64,000 nt of DNA from the NCBI GenBank assembly GCA_010909165.1, contig MU008170.1, positions 1,690,772 to 1,754,771 on the forward strand, written 5' to 3'. Below, one piece after another: positions 36,151 to 48,205 of this stretch. The stretch is from Anthoceros angustus (Eukaryota > Streptophyta > Anthocerotopsida > Anthocerotales > Anthocerotaceae). How positions within the stretch are numbered: position 1 is the first letter of the stretch; every line of letters starts with the position of its first letter. The position numbers and the translations under genes are program-made. Below the pieces are notes generated by a model that was given only the letters and a program-made list of their open reading frames with translations, made no database searches and was not told the origin of the DNA.

Positions 36151-36961
36151 AGTCGGTCCCCTAACATTTTGTGATTCTTACAATACATCATCACAATCAA
36201 TGCAATTAAAAATATTTTTTTTTCTCTCACGACTTAAAAAAAATAAAGATTAATAGGTTTTTAGTTACTCAACCAACCAGAGGCTGTCAAATGCTCATCA
36301 CCCAAATCTCCTCCTACAAGACTTTTATTTTCAACAGTTTATCATTCAAGGTTACCGAACACCCCCAGTGCACTATCCGTAATAGGGAGCAAGTATATGT
36401 TTTTTCCACTACTCGCTGGTTAGAAGGGTGTGGCACAAAGTGGAAAAGTGGAGGGGACGCAGACGCAAGGTGTGGAGAAGTTGATGGCGGCCGGTCTGGG
36501 CTGGGCCCATGCCAAATGTCTTAAGATTCAAGCGATGCACAAGGTCTTTACTACTAGTTCAAGTTTTTGATCACGAGATAAAGGATAAGGGGTAAGTCAA
36601 GATGAGGACATATTTAGATTACAGAGGTTCACAAAAAGGGTTGAAAACGCTAGAAGGAACCCTTTAAAATGAAAAAAAAATAAAAAAATATGTAGAGAGA
36701 ACAAAAAATGCCAAAACTCAAGGGCAAGTGCACGCACTTATATCCTAAAACTAAATTTTTTTGGGTTTGTTTCATTGTTTTTTGATTTTTTGTTCATTTT
36801 TTTGGGAATGAACCGTTTGGGAATGCACTAGGAAGCATGAACCGTATGGGTTCATGCCTCTAGGGTGTTCTTGACCCCAGGTGCTCACACAAGTGCGTAT
36901 TCTTAAAGTCTACATTTTGCTGTAATCCCATTGTAATGCACTATAGTGAACTTTCTATAAA

Positions 36962-38506
36962 CAGTCGGCCCCCCCTAATTGGAAACTCTATAAATGGGAT
37001 TCCTCTGTAAATGGGACCTCCCATCCTACTTTCTTTAGTTTACAATGTAATAAATTGGACTTTTCCCTAAATGGTAATTGGGACCTTTTGAAACATACAT
37101 TCATGTTAGTTTCACCTCTCTAAATGGGACTTCTAATTTTTTACTAAAAAAAAATAAAAAAGAAAGAAAAAAGAATCGATTATTTCAGAGCACAATAGAC
37201 TTTTAGGTGTGATTGAAGACTCTTAAGCTAAGCTTTTTCCTTTATGATAGGTAGAGGGTTTTTGATGTTGCTTAGAGAGAGTGCTAGCTTTCAAACAACT
37301 ATACCGTACCCAAAGGGGTGGTTCAACAGGGTAATGCCGAAATAATTATTTTTTGAAAACTATAAGGTTCAACATACATATTAATATTTTTTAAAATTTC
37401 AACATTTATAAAAAATAATCTTATAAAATTTCAACATTTATTAAAATACATAGGTATCTATATACAACTAATAGATGTGTGTAGACCTCCCCTAAACAAG
37501 CCCTAATCTTCCGACTCCACTCCAGCTGAGGTTGTAGCCTCAACAAGAGAGCCAAGGACCTGGTTCCAAGATCACCGCCTTGCGCAGCCCATGTGCGCAT
37601 CTGCGGGCTCGCGAGCCTCGCGAGCCTCACGATTGCGGAAGAAAGCCGGCCGCAGCTCATGAGCCTCACGAGGGCCGTGACCGCAGCTCGCGAGCCTCAC
37701 GATAGATTGCTCGCGAGCCTCACGAGGCCGCCAGATCTCGCAGCTCGCGAGCCTCACGAGGCCGCCATCCGCATCTTGGTTGGGCAGCTCGCGAGCCTCA
37801 CGAGCCGCCGATCCGCAGCTCGCAGGTTGCCGCATCGCAGCTCGCGAGCCTCACGAGGCTGCGCATCTGCGGGCTCGCGAGCCTCACGAGGCCGCTGCAT
37901 GAGCTCGCGAGCCTCACAGGCCGCAGACCGCAGCTCGCGAGCCTCACGAGGCCGCCGTGACTGTGCTCGCGAGCCTCACGAGGCTGCGCATCTGCGGGCT
38001 CATGAGCCTCACGAGGCCGGCCAGACCGCAGCTCGCAGGTGCTACATCCGCAGCTCATGAGCCTCGCGAGCCTCGCGAGGTTCTTTGCATCTGGGGCTCG
38101 CGAGCCTCGCGAGCCTCGCGAGGTCAGAGCTCACCCTTGGTCCAGCAAGGCGAGCAAGGCAGCTCACGGCCAAGCAAGACCGCGAGGCTGTGCAGCCTCA
38201 CCGCGCATGAGGTTGCTCCTTTCTCTGTTTCGGCATTTTAGACTCTTAAATATTTACACATATCGATTTTAAGCATAATAGCTTTTAGATTTTCAACTTT
38301 ATTAATTCTAATTAATTAACCCCAATCACCCATAGAGAAGTGGTAAAAGTTATTTTTGGTTAAATCTATCAATCAAAATTTAAAAATTTCTTTTTTGGTT
38401 ATTTTTAAGTTTTTAATATTTTTAAAATTTAAATATTAAAAACACCTCCCCTAATGGGACTTCTAAAGCCACTCCGAACCCCCCAATTAGGGGAGGGGGT
38501 GGATTG
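36962..38506. mobile_element. Non-autonomous TIR element with pogo/Tigger-like ends, about 1545 bp
   Basis: Absent at the matching places in unit 1 (about 23550 and 24433), so this is a dated insertion. The left end reads CAGTCGGCCCCCCCTAATTG; the reverse complement of the right end reads CAATCCACCCCCTCCCCTAA and continues TTGG. The ends are thus imperfect inverted repeats beginning CA, like pogo-group elements. TA follows the right end; the left flank has changed, so the TA duplication is not clean. Inside are AT-rich arms and a GC-rich minisatellite, and no transposase frame. Confidence 0.72.
37590..38135. repeat. GC-rich palindromic minisatellite
   Basis: Dozens of copies of GCTCGCGAGCCTCACGAGGC or close variants, in units of about 30-45 bp. 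GCTCGCGAGC is itself a palindrome, and TCACGAGGC pairs partly with GCCTCGCGA, so each unit can form a hairpin. CpG density is very high. It contrasts sharply with the AT-rich flanks of the host element. Confidence 0.88.
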
Positions 38507-40086
38507 TACTCATGTTTGATCGAGGCTAGGCTAGGCGCTAGGCGCGAAGCACGGTCACATTCATTCGTAAGTGTACCCTAAACCCCCAAGGAGTAAGGAG
38601 GTCCAAATATCCGCACTTGTGCGCGCAAGGGGTCCATGCAAAGATGGCACTTGCTCAATGGAGGGGCCCAAGCCACGGGGACTAGCTCTCGTTACCTGGA
38701 AGCTATCTATCACTCCCAACCTTAGGATTCTTTACCCTGGAGCTATTTTTAAGCTATTTAAGATGTCAGTAATCTAGACTAAGGAAGGGTATGCTTGCCA
38801 CTAGACCTGAAGATGCTGCGCCTGCCTCACTCGAAGTCCTCTTGATAATTAATCCCTTTGCAGGTTGCCGAAGGAAAGCCACCACAGAACACGATTGCCG
38901 GAAGAAAGCCACCACCAAACGCAAGGTGACAAAAAATACAATGTTTCCGTGTGCTTAATTCTTTATCATATATTAAATTATATATATTATGATTTATGTA
39001 TACAAAGCGATTCAAGATCTCCTCCATATGGGGGTGTGTGTGGAGACGGCAAACGGAATAAACTTAGCGTGTCTTCGGACTCGGTGAAGAGAAATCGAAA
39101 CCCGTTTTGAGTGGATGTGATGCCCAATCATATTTATCTTGTTCTTATTCTTCGCTTTAACAATTAATCATAACAAAAATACAAATAATATATCCTTGTT
39201 GAATTGAGCCAAGAAAGGCCACGCAAGGAGAGCATGCAGTTCCAGCCATGCAACTACTAAGATACATAATGCCCCGGAAAAACCAAATGAAAGTAGGGTT
39301 CCGCCAACTTCTGATTGCAATGTACAAGCGCGGTGGCCTATGCTACTTGCTCATGCATCACAATCTGCACTGTGGAACTGTTCCGAGCCATTCACATTCA
39401 TAAACACACCATCCAAATGTGATAAACAATGCAACAAACTACAGCCACACAAATACCAGGAACCGGGCCAGAACTTCTTGCCGAAGGAGAAGTGGCAAAC
39501 CTGAATTGCAACCAGGAAATCATCTGCGAATCCAGGAGGGAAGAAGACATCTGGAAGCTTCTTGGTTTTTCCAGCACACATCCATCACAAGATGCAGGTT
39601 TGCTTCAAAGAATCATCCAAGTAAGCAAACGAATCATCGACATCCCCATCATTTCACACTCAATCGCACATCCTACCTGCACCGCACCACACTCACTCAC
39701 TATGCAACCGACGTCACCGCCTAGCATCAAGACTCCATTCCAATCCCCTTCTCGAAATAGTATTTTGCAATCTCTCTCTGCAGCAGCAGGCTTTCCCTTC
39801 TACAACCTCTTTCTCCCAACTAGAGTTTCCGCTGGTGGAATAGCGCCTCCGCAGCAGCCTCCGACTCCCACAAGCATCTTTCAAAGGGGATAAGAGCCCT
39901 TGCAACCTAGTCGAACATTGTCCAACTCCGCTCTTGTCGTTTCAGTCTTGTACTCCTATCCATGCCTCATCAGATGGACCATAAAAAAGCAAGACACTTC
40001 GCGATCTGAAAAACAAAACAGTGCCAAGGCAGTCACAGCTGTATACCTCGACGAGGATGCTACCGAATTGTATGCATCATCGTGTG
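38507..40086. other. AT-rich spacer (unit 2)
   Basis: Corresponds to 24433-26049 in unit 1. No recognised gene. Confidence 0.45.
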
Positions 40087-42913
40087 CTACAGTCCTTTCA
40101 GGATTGAAAGAACCTTTTCAGTGGCTCCGTCCTTCAAGAGGACACCCCTCTCCTTCAGCAGCGTGATCTGCTCCTCATACAACTCCTCCTCTGATCGCAA
40201 TACCGTGAGAAGCACATTTTGTAGGGTGATGTTGGAACAGATGGCAAATTCCTCCTTCATACGCTGAAGCTTCTCAAGGTCCAATTCTTTCCAAACCTTT
40301 GCAACCCTTGTACCTTGCAGGTGGGAATCCATATGGTTCACCAAAAGCATCTGCTTCGCAGCCGGGCACACTTTCTTCTTATCAATCGTTTGGCCAAGCT
40401 CATGGTCCTGTTTCTGCACGTCTCCCTTGAACATCGCCATGACGAAGCAAAAGCACCTGCTCCAAGCACGCCAGCCAAAAATCCTCGCCGCGATGTGGGT
40501 TGATGTGTCCACACAGCAGTGACTTGTGTGACCGCTGGAAAGTGGCAGGTCACACCTGTAGACTTGCATACTTGCCGTGTGTTCGATTAGAGTGAGCTTT
40601 CTCTGATTATGCATTCACCTCCGCCACACTTGCTCAACATGCATTGCACAAGAGTGGTCTTGCCCACATTCTCCTCCCCAACCAGAAGAATTACTTTATA
40701 GAAAATGCGGAGTTTCTCATCTCGCAAATGTCATGTATCACGGCTCGGTCCACAAACCGTAGCCGTGACTCTTGCTCTAGTCCGTCTTCTGCGGTTTGAT
40801 GGAATCCGTGTTCCGGGAGCTTGGAGGTCGATTTGTTCATGCTTAGTTTCAAAACATCCGAGTGGTCCTTATAATCGTCCTCTCCATCAATCCATCGCTA
40901 CTCATCTCGCTCATTCCGAGCACCAACCAGCCTTGAGAAAGTCTTCATCATACTTTCCCGTTTACTCGTCCTCTAGTATAATTTGTTTCGGTTCCATCGA
41001 CGCACTATGACAAAGGCCGTACTAAAGCTGGATTGCTACCATTCCTCCTCGCTAATCGCTAGTACGCCACTACCGCTCGCAATTGTTGAAAGCTACACAC
41101 TAGTGTCGAAATTGCACTGCGACTCTTGCGGGTCTCGGTTTACGATCAAACAGATGCTCAATCGACCGATTTTCATCAATCCCTCATCATTTGTGAAATA
41201 TGTCTTCTCTATTTCTACGAAGGAGCATGTCGCCAGTGATAACTTCTGCCAGAGAGTCGAGACTCCCGCAAGTCATCCACGATGAGGTTGCTGATTGGTC
41301 GACACCTCGCCAAACTTCGCAAGGTGAATTTGAAAGGTATTTGTGTGCGTGAGGAAAGGTTGTGCCGGTGGGAGGTCTAAACTGTAGCAACAACCGGCTC
41401 CATGGTCACTGCAGTTGAAGCACGTGTCGAGGCGAATTTGCAAAGGCGGAAATACGCTCACCCACAAGGCTATCCTCATAATCTTCACCCAATGGTTTGA
41501 AGGTGTTGTCGCTTTGTTATGCAAAAGCGATCTCCAGTTGGATTGTCTTATCGTGAGACAATCCTTTTCGGCGTCCATGCCTTTTATGTCAGCTGAAAGG
41601 CATAAATCACATGTAGCTTTGGTCGCATCTGCGATCCTTTTCACCTCTGCGTACCATTTCACAGGAACGTCCTTAACCCTCGCCTCTCGAAACAAGAGCT
41701 CCAGATGTTCTCCCGTCACGGACACAATAATCTTCTTCTGATCTGCACTGAGTCTGCGAGACACCCCAAGCATCTTAGGCAGAGGTCCGAGTTCAACTAG
41801 AGGTGGATCAACATGACCAGGATCAGGGCCAACTACGGTTGGTTGCCCGCTGGACCACTTGAGGATTTTCTCCAAGTAGACCGCCATTTTGTGAGACTTT
41901 ATGTGCGCCTCTGTGATTTCGCCCTGCAGCTCCTCCCCGGCTTCGTCCAGCCGGCGCTAGGTAGAAATTATCGGACTTCTCCAGCCCCATGGGAACATAC
42001 CATGCGTTACGTTGTGTGTGCTCACGCTTCACCTCCAAGCTGCAACTAGTGTGGTGATGTAGCCTGCGGCCTTGAACAACATCTCTTCGGGCGAAATCCC
42101 TCGCCCCACCCAATCACACAGGAGATAGGCGGCCACGTACAGGAACAGGTACTTTACATTTTCCTCCACGTCCTGTAAAAGATCATCGAATTTCTGGGGG
42201 GGCCTCACTTGATCGAAAATGGCCTTCACCTGCTCCGCCACCAGTCTTGTGGCATTGCAAACCGATCGGGGCAGGTTGTTGAAGAGTCTGGGAACAGGGT
42301 CCTCTGGTGTCACAATGTTGAAGAGCCTATCCTCGATGCCATTCTTTCTCGTAGTCTTGCCTCCGCCAATGTGGGAGCCCCAAACCCGATTGCGATAGCC
42401 CGAACTTGTCTAGTATCAAGTGTCCGGAGAAAAGTGGCCACCCTGTACTTGATAAGAACCGGATGCAACGCGCCTCCCAAGCTATGCCCATGAACACCAC
42501 TTTTGTGGGGACGCCGTAACATGGGTGTTCGGACTGAAGAGGTCGTGGAGGAGGAGCACCGAAAGACGGCCACCCAAGAGCCGAAGCCTCGATGGAAGAG
42601 GCCATCTGGACCCGCCCACGCACGAGCTCATTGTTGTTCGTCAGCTCGCACACCGGTGTCGATCAGACGTGCCGCTCTTGGTGCCGAGGATGTAGAGTGT
42701 GCCATCCGCCCCTCGGCACACACCATCTTCGACTCCACGCCCCTCGGCCGTGGTGTGGACGAACTCGAAAGGTGGTCCGAGCTGGGACCTTCGCACCTCC
42801 GCCTGAAGTTGAGCTTGGTCATCGAAGTAGACGATGCGGCTGAGAAAGGCAGCTCGCTCTACGCAGGCCACTGACGGCTGGAAGCTTCCTGCATTGCCCT
42901 CGACCGTCGCCAT
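40087..42913 (-). pseudogene. Class-3 lipase fused to P-loop GTPase-like domain, decayed gene (unit 2 copy)
   Basis: Minus strand. N-terminal part: VERAAFLSRIVYFDDQAQLQ and GADGTLYILGTKSGT. The lipase nucleophile elbow GHSLGG is at 42472-42489, then AIAIGFGAPTLAEARLRERM, then TPEDPVPRLFNNLP near 42310-42270, the order expected for class-3 lipases. A middle region (42250-41280) reads VKYLFLYVAAYLLCDWVGRG, then LELLFREARVKDVPVKWYAE. The C-terminal part has VILLVGEENVGKTTLVQCML (P-loop GEENVGKTT, 40653-40679), TEHTASMQVYRCD, a VNHMD motif in the place of a G4 NKxD motif, and a charged helical end finishing EKVLSILKGL. Frameshifts occur, for example just before the lipase elbow and between the middle region and the P-loop, so this copy is probably also dead, unless introns remove some of them. 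The fusion is inferred from co-linear order in both units. Confidence 0.58.
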
Positions 42914-43119
42914 GGGCCAACAATGTCCTTCACTCTGTCAACTCAACTGTTAGGAAAAGAGGTGAGACTTTATAAAGAGATGAGACTTCTGAGAGGCAGA
43001 ACACTCCCATACACTACGAGTAGGGCTTGATGTAGTCCTAGCCTTGAACCCCATCGATCAACACGAAACCACTTGCACACACCGCATCCCACTAATTGGT
43101 GGGCTTGGCCTTATAGTCC

Positions 43120-43805
43120 TAGCCTTGGATCCTCGGTCACTTGACCTTGAATCCTATTGGTTACTTGACCGAGTCCTATTGGTTACTTGACCTTGAGTCT
43201 AATAGCACTTTGACCTTGAGTCCTATTGGTCACTTGACCTTGAATCCTCCTAGTAACTTCACTTGCCCTTTACTTTTGGACTTTCTAGAAGATACGTTTT
43301 TGGACTTTCTAAAAGATTCTCTGTAGAAGATTCGTGACTTTCAAGTTTGTTATTTTTAGTGACTGTGGACGGGGTTGTTAATTTTAGTGACTGTGGACCC
43401 CGGGTCCGTCGACTTGGACTTTCTACAAGATACTTTGTTGGACTTTTAAAAGGTACTTTGTAGAAGATGTGACTTTCAAGTTTGTTATTTTTAGTGATTG
43501 TGGACGGGGTCCATCGACTTTTTGGACTTTCTAGAAGATACTTTTTGGACCTTCTAAAAGATTCTTTGTAGAAGATGCGTGACTTTCAAGTTTGTTATTT
43601 TTAGTGATTGTGGACGAGGTCCATTGACTTTTTGGACTTTCTAGAACATACTTTTTGGACCTTCTAAAAGATTCTTTGTAGAAGATGCGTGACTTTCAAG
43701 TTTGTTATTTTTAGAGCACTTTGACTTTCAAGTTTGTTATTTTAGGGCACTCTTCATAACCTGTTTTAGAGCACTCTTCACAACCTATTTTTAGGGCACT
43801 CTTCA
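43120..43805. repeat. Two adjacent minisatellites (unit 2)
   Basis: Copy of 30181-30830, with the same two unit types and slightly different copy lengths. Confidence 0.82.
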
Positions 43806-45184
43806 AATGCTACAATCCAAATCGAAGGAGATCTTATGTGAAATGAAGAAAACAAATGGCAGTTGCTTTGAGCGCGCTCGCGTATGAACCGTGATTGTGG
43901 ACGGGGTCCATCGATGGTGGTATGTACGTCCTTGGTAGGACCCTCTGCCTTCCGGGACCCTCTTCCTATCTTCTGCTTCATGTTGATGACAAGGGCTAAT
44001 TTCTCTAAAGAATGCCTCTGTTTTGGAGGAGATTGAAGACCCTCCTTCCTCCTTGGCTTGGTTGCAGGAGAGTGTCGTGATTGGTGCTCTCGTTTTCCAG
44101 GGTTTTGTGTGTGGATCCCACGCTCATGTGCTCGGAAAGCCGTGCCAGTCACTCGGACCCGCTCCTTGTGTACGAAATACATCCACGACTGGCATCTTCA
44201 GAGAATCGTTCAAACGGCACGTGAATTCAGTTGCAACGAGTTTAGATTGGAAGCAAACTCTAAACTGATGAAAGAAATACATAGGGGCTTAACCGTGGGC
44301 TGGAAATTGTTGATTTAAGGATGCTGTGAGGGCCTTGTTATCGAAGCTGAGCAATGGACAATTCTACTCCACTTGAGGCCAAATACATTCAGACCCCAAA
44401 GAAAGGCAAAAACGCAGACAACCACAATCATGTTCACACTGTCGTCATATCAGAGCATCCGGGACAAGTGTAAGAAGTGATCCGGAAGAAGTGACCAGTT
44501 CCAGACAGAACCTATGGGAGTCTGGGAACGTCAGAATGTGACCTGAAATAGCTCGTCTTCCAAATGGCATGGAATGCTGTCAAGAACGTTCTTCTCTGCA
44601 GTTTAAAATTCCCTGCTGCGACGTAGTTGTGGAAATTTGTGGAAACTCACGCCTTCGAGAACCTGGATGTGACAAGTTAGTTGGCGAGCATCCTGGAAAG
44701 ATTGAAATAGAGAAGGAAATTACTTATGGACGAAGGGAAGTTCATGTGCAAATGAAGCAGTGAGCGCAAAACGAGACCCACCTGGATGAGTGCGGGAACA
44801 GGGGCAGCAGTTTCAGGCCCCTGCAGGACATTCATTTCACATCCAGTTCATGCACCCTTTCCAGTCCTCTGCTGACATCAACCGCTTGGTCCCTGGAAAC
44901 CATCTCTGCATGGAAAGGGAAAATGTGACTGTCAACTCTTCTCGTGTCGTTCTTCGTAAATCAAGTAGCCATGCACCATCATCGCCATACTGGTCCTTCA
45001 CGTGCCTTGTTGAGCTTTAGAGAGGCAAGTGCTACAGGTGTACAGTTGTATCCTCGCGCTCGACATCTAGGATCGATGAATGCCTTGTATCAGATGGAAT
45101 ACGAAGATTTCTTTCCTTGAATATCGCGTCGTATTTTACGAGGGAGTGAAGGTTGTGTTCTCAACCGCACCTTTGTAACATGCT
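43806..45184. other. Strongly conserved duplicated segment (unit 2)
   Basis: Near-identical to 30860-32252; the 64-codon open frame here is 44569-44763. The rearranged exon 5 fragment is at 45114-45151. Confidence 0.5.
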
Positions 45185-48100
45185 ATGGTCTCAACGTTGT
45201 CTGTAGCATGCCAAAGATTAAGTATACTTAATGCTGGTAGGGCCACATCAAGGGAAAACGATATCCCCCAGGTATGCAAAGCATTGACTAAAGAAGCTCT
45301 TACCTCAGACGGGAAACTTTTAGCAAAAAGACACAGAAACCATTCCGTGCTGATCAGCGAGGTGTCAAAGCCAATATGATCAAAATGGGCTGCCAGCCTG
45401 TGAAAGCCACCAAGACTTCTGTGAGACACGAACTTGAGGTGCTAACTCTGCGGTCGCGTACAAACATGTGGAGTTAGACGACGCACCGTGGACATTTTTT
45501 CACAAAACTTCGTTGAAGACACGCTGCTGGACGTGACACCCTGTCAGGTTCTCCGAGTAACAATCACTGAACAGAACACTTTCCAGCAATGCGGCGAGCA
45601 TCCAGAAGGCCTGTTCCTCGGTTTTCATCACAAGGAGCAACAGTGCTGCCACATAGTTCATTCCCTGAATAGAGTAAGCAGGCTCGGCGTTATAATCCAT
45701 CCATTCCCCAAAACCTTAACAGGGCCTCGGATTCGCACAAGTTAAAGCTTTTGATACACAGGAAAGGCACTCCTACCTGGCAATAACCAATATCAGAATC
45801 TCGAAATGAGTAGGCAACGAGGACCCGACGCAATGTAGCCCTTCCTTCCTCGCTGTTCACCCAAGGATGAGATGGAAATGTCCTGGATAGATCCTACAGG
45901 ACGTCACACGCGGTAACATGTTGCCTTGCCTCAGGAGGCCTTCAAGTTAAGCAAGTTGGCAGATGGGGCCACCACGTCTACAGACATCTCCTGCTTTGGA
46001 ACGAGCTCAAATGGGAAACTTACCGGTCAATCTGGTGTGTCGCAGGGTTTGCCTATCAACCACAGCTTCAGTGAGGTCCTGGTAGTAACTATCGGGCACT
46101 GTGGATCGCTTCTTGGCAGCCCCAGACAAAGCCTGCCAAACTCGAGGTCTCAGAGACGGAGGGATGCCTTTCCAAATCAGCTTCTTCAGCTGGACAGACC
46201 TTGTTAGGTTGGATATGGAGAGATGACACAAGGTTGCCCTGCTCAGAATGAGCTGAAATTTCCGGCTGCAGATACCATCCTGCACCCTTGTTTGCCTCCA
46301 TAGCCCACCACACCCGACCCTGCTCGGCAACCTCTCCTTCACGAGATTGAAAACCACAGCATCTTCAGCTGACAGCTCGAGACAGAATCCATACATATCT
46401 ACAACTTTAACGGTGATGTTCTTCCGTGTGTGAGTCAATCCTCTGCTCTCCACTCAGGTTTCCCCAGGATAACCTCGAACCAGGGCATCCTGAGAACCTC
46501 CCAAACGCTCAAAGCCGAACATATTCGTGGCTGTTCCACGGGATGACGCTAGGGTTGCTGTAGGACTTCCCAAATAAATTTAGCCGCTCTTGGCTCTTCC
46601 GAATCCTCCCACCAGCGGCTCGCGTGCACGTTTTGAGACTCGCATGTCGTCTGAAGAACCCCAACTGTCTGTCTGCGCTCAGTAGACCTCGGTTACACTC
46701 CTGCTCCGATTCTCATATGTTAGATAAATATTTCGGTTACACTCCTGGTCTGATTCGCTGCTAGTATGATCCTCATGTGCTGGACATATTTCAGTCACAT
46801 TGCACGCTTCATCCCGCACTCATGCAGCTTTCAAATGACCAAGCCTCGGCAGCAAAACCACCTGACAAACATACCACAAAATCCATCAAAGAGCCGTTCC
46901 CATCCACTATCCTCACCACTACAGCAATCCTGGAAAGGCAGAACTGGCAAATCACTTCACCAAGCCAGAATGCCAGCGATTCCCTCCTGAACGGGACGAG
47001 AGGTTGCAAATGAGTCGAACCGCAAACGTACGGGTTGCCAAATTCCGACCACAGCTCGGAAGGCTGATTTCCGGCACTCTTGCGCATCAACGATCAGCAG
47101 ACCCTAAAGTCAGCAGGCACTCGAAAACACTCTAACCACGAATCACAGCAAGCGCAATGTCTGCTACGCCGCAGAGCAAGCGCTCCCGTTCGGCATCACA
47201 AAACCCCAGCAGAACACATGATGCGCCAGTTCAAATTCCGAACGAAGCAAGCCAGAAAGAAAACACGGAAACCGTACAATGCCATTCGAAAAACATGCAG
47301 CCACTCCAAAAACAGGACAGCAAGCTTGAGTCACAGCTACCGGCAAGCACAGTCCACTTCAACAAAACTCACCAGGCACAGATCGGGCACAGCGCATCCG
47401 TCCTCAAGCACACGGTCACCCCCCACGCTCCTGGAAGTCGCAGCTAGCCTGACCGAGATCCGCTCCCACGGCTCCAACGGTCTCCGTCTCCACCAACCAG
47501 CAGCGCAGGAAACAGGAACAAGCAGCGCAGCGGGGCAACAGAACCCGGCGTCTGAGAGCGGAAGCTGGCGGAAGGGCCGGGCATAACCGACAAAGCAAAG
47601 CGCCACCGATCCACGGCCCAGCCAGCCACCTTGCGGGAGCGAGCATCAAGCCCGAGGCTCAAAATCGCAGATTTTCCCCGCCCGCTGCACAAGCAAAAGC
47701 AGCAGGCGGCATTGCACCAACCAGCTGCGGGCGCGTGGGGTTTGCGACAGGGGAGGAGGCGGAGAAGCAACAGCAGAAGCAGTAGTCGTAGCAGATGTGA
47801 AGACGTAGAGCATGTGGAGGCGCTGTTGGAGGTAAGCTAACAGAGATGTGGGGCGTTGCCTTCGCACAGGCTGTTACGGCCCGACGACCACGTGCCAGGA
47901 TAACAGCACTTAGCCTTGCCAACTGGAACGAGGCTACCTGGAAGAAGAAGTCGCACGACCGTCGGCGCCGCGTTAGAGAATCCCACTGGGAGTGTGTCAC
48001 CGGCTGCCTCAGCCCGCAGCGAAATAGAAAAAGACCGCAAGTCTCCCGGTCGTGAGGGAAATGGCCCAGTGTACACTAGGGGAATGTGGAGACTTTATAA

Positions 48101-48205
48101 ACGGAACGAGATGGGAAATCCCAATCTACCGGAGGCGAAAAAGGGACAACCACGACGACGGGGCACCAGGTTAGAGGCGTGCCCGCACTAATATACTCTA
48201 TAACG
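45185..48205. repeat. Segmental tandem duplication, unit 3 (partial)
   Basis: Copies the first 3 kb of units 1 and 2: TBC exons 1-5 and the 5' flank. Similarity ends near 48205, before the LINE fragment. Confidence 0.88.
45187..46522 (-). pseudogene. Truncated TBC RabGAP pseudogene (unit 3)
   Basis: Same truncation in exon 5 as in unit 2. A CGA codon of the intact gene is TGA here (near 46454), a stop about 23 codons after the start. The 2-base deletion before the TBC domain is shared with unit 2. Further single-base losses occur near 46023 and 46331. Confidence 0.9.

Larger units (their letters stand above)
32253..45184. repeat. Segmental tandem duplication, unit 2
   Basis: A 12.9-kb copy of unit 1. 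It lacks the 877-bp and 558-bp internal expansions and gains the pogo-like element at 36962-38506. It has the best-preserved lipase-GTPase remnant. Confidence 0.88.

Noticed and set aside
36960-38510. LTR retrotransposon insertion
   Set aside because: The ends are inverted, not direct, repeats and there is no coding sequence or primer-binding site.
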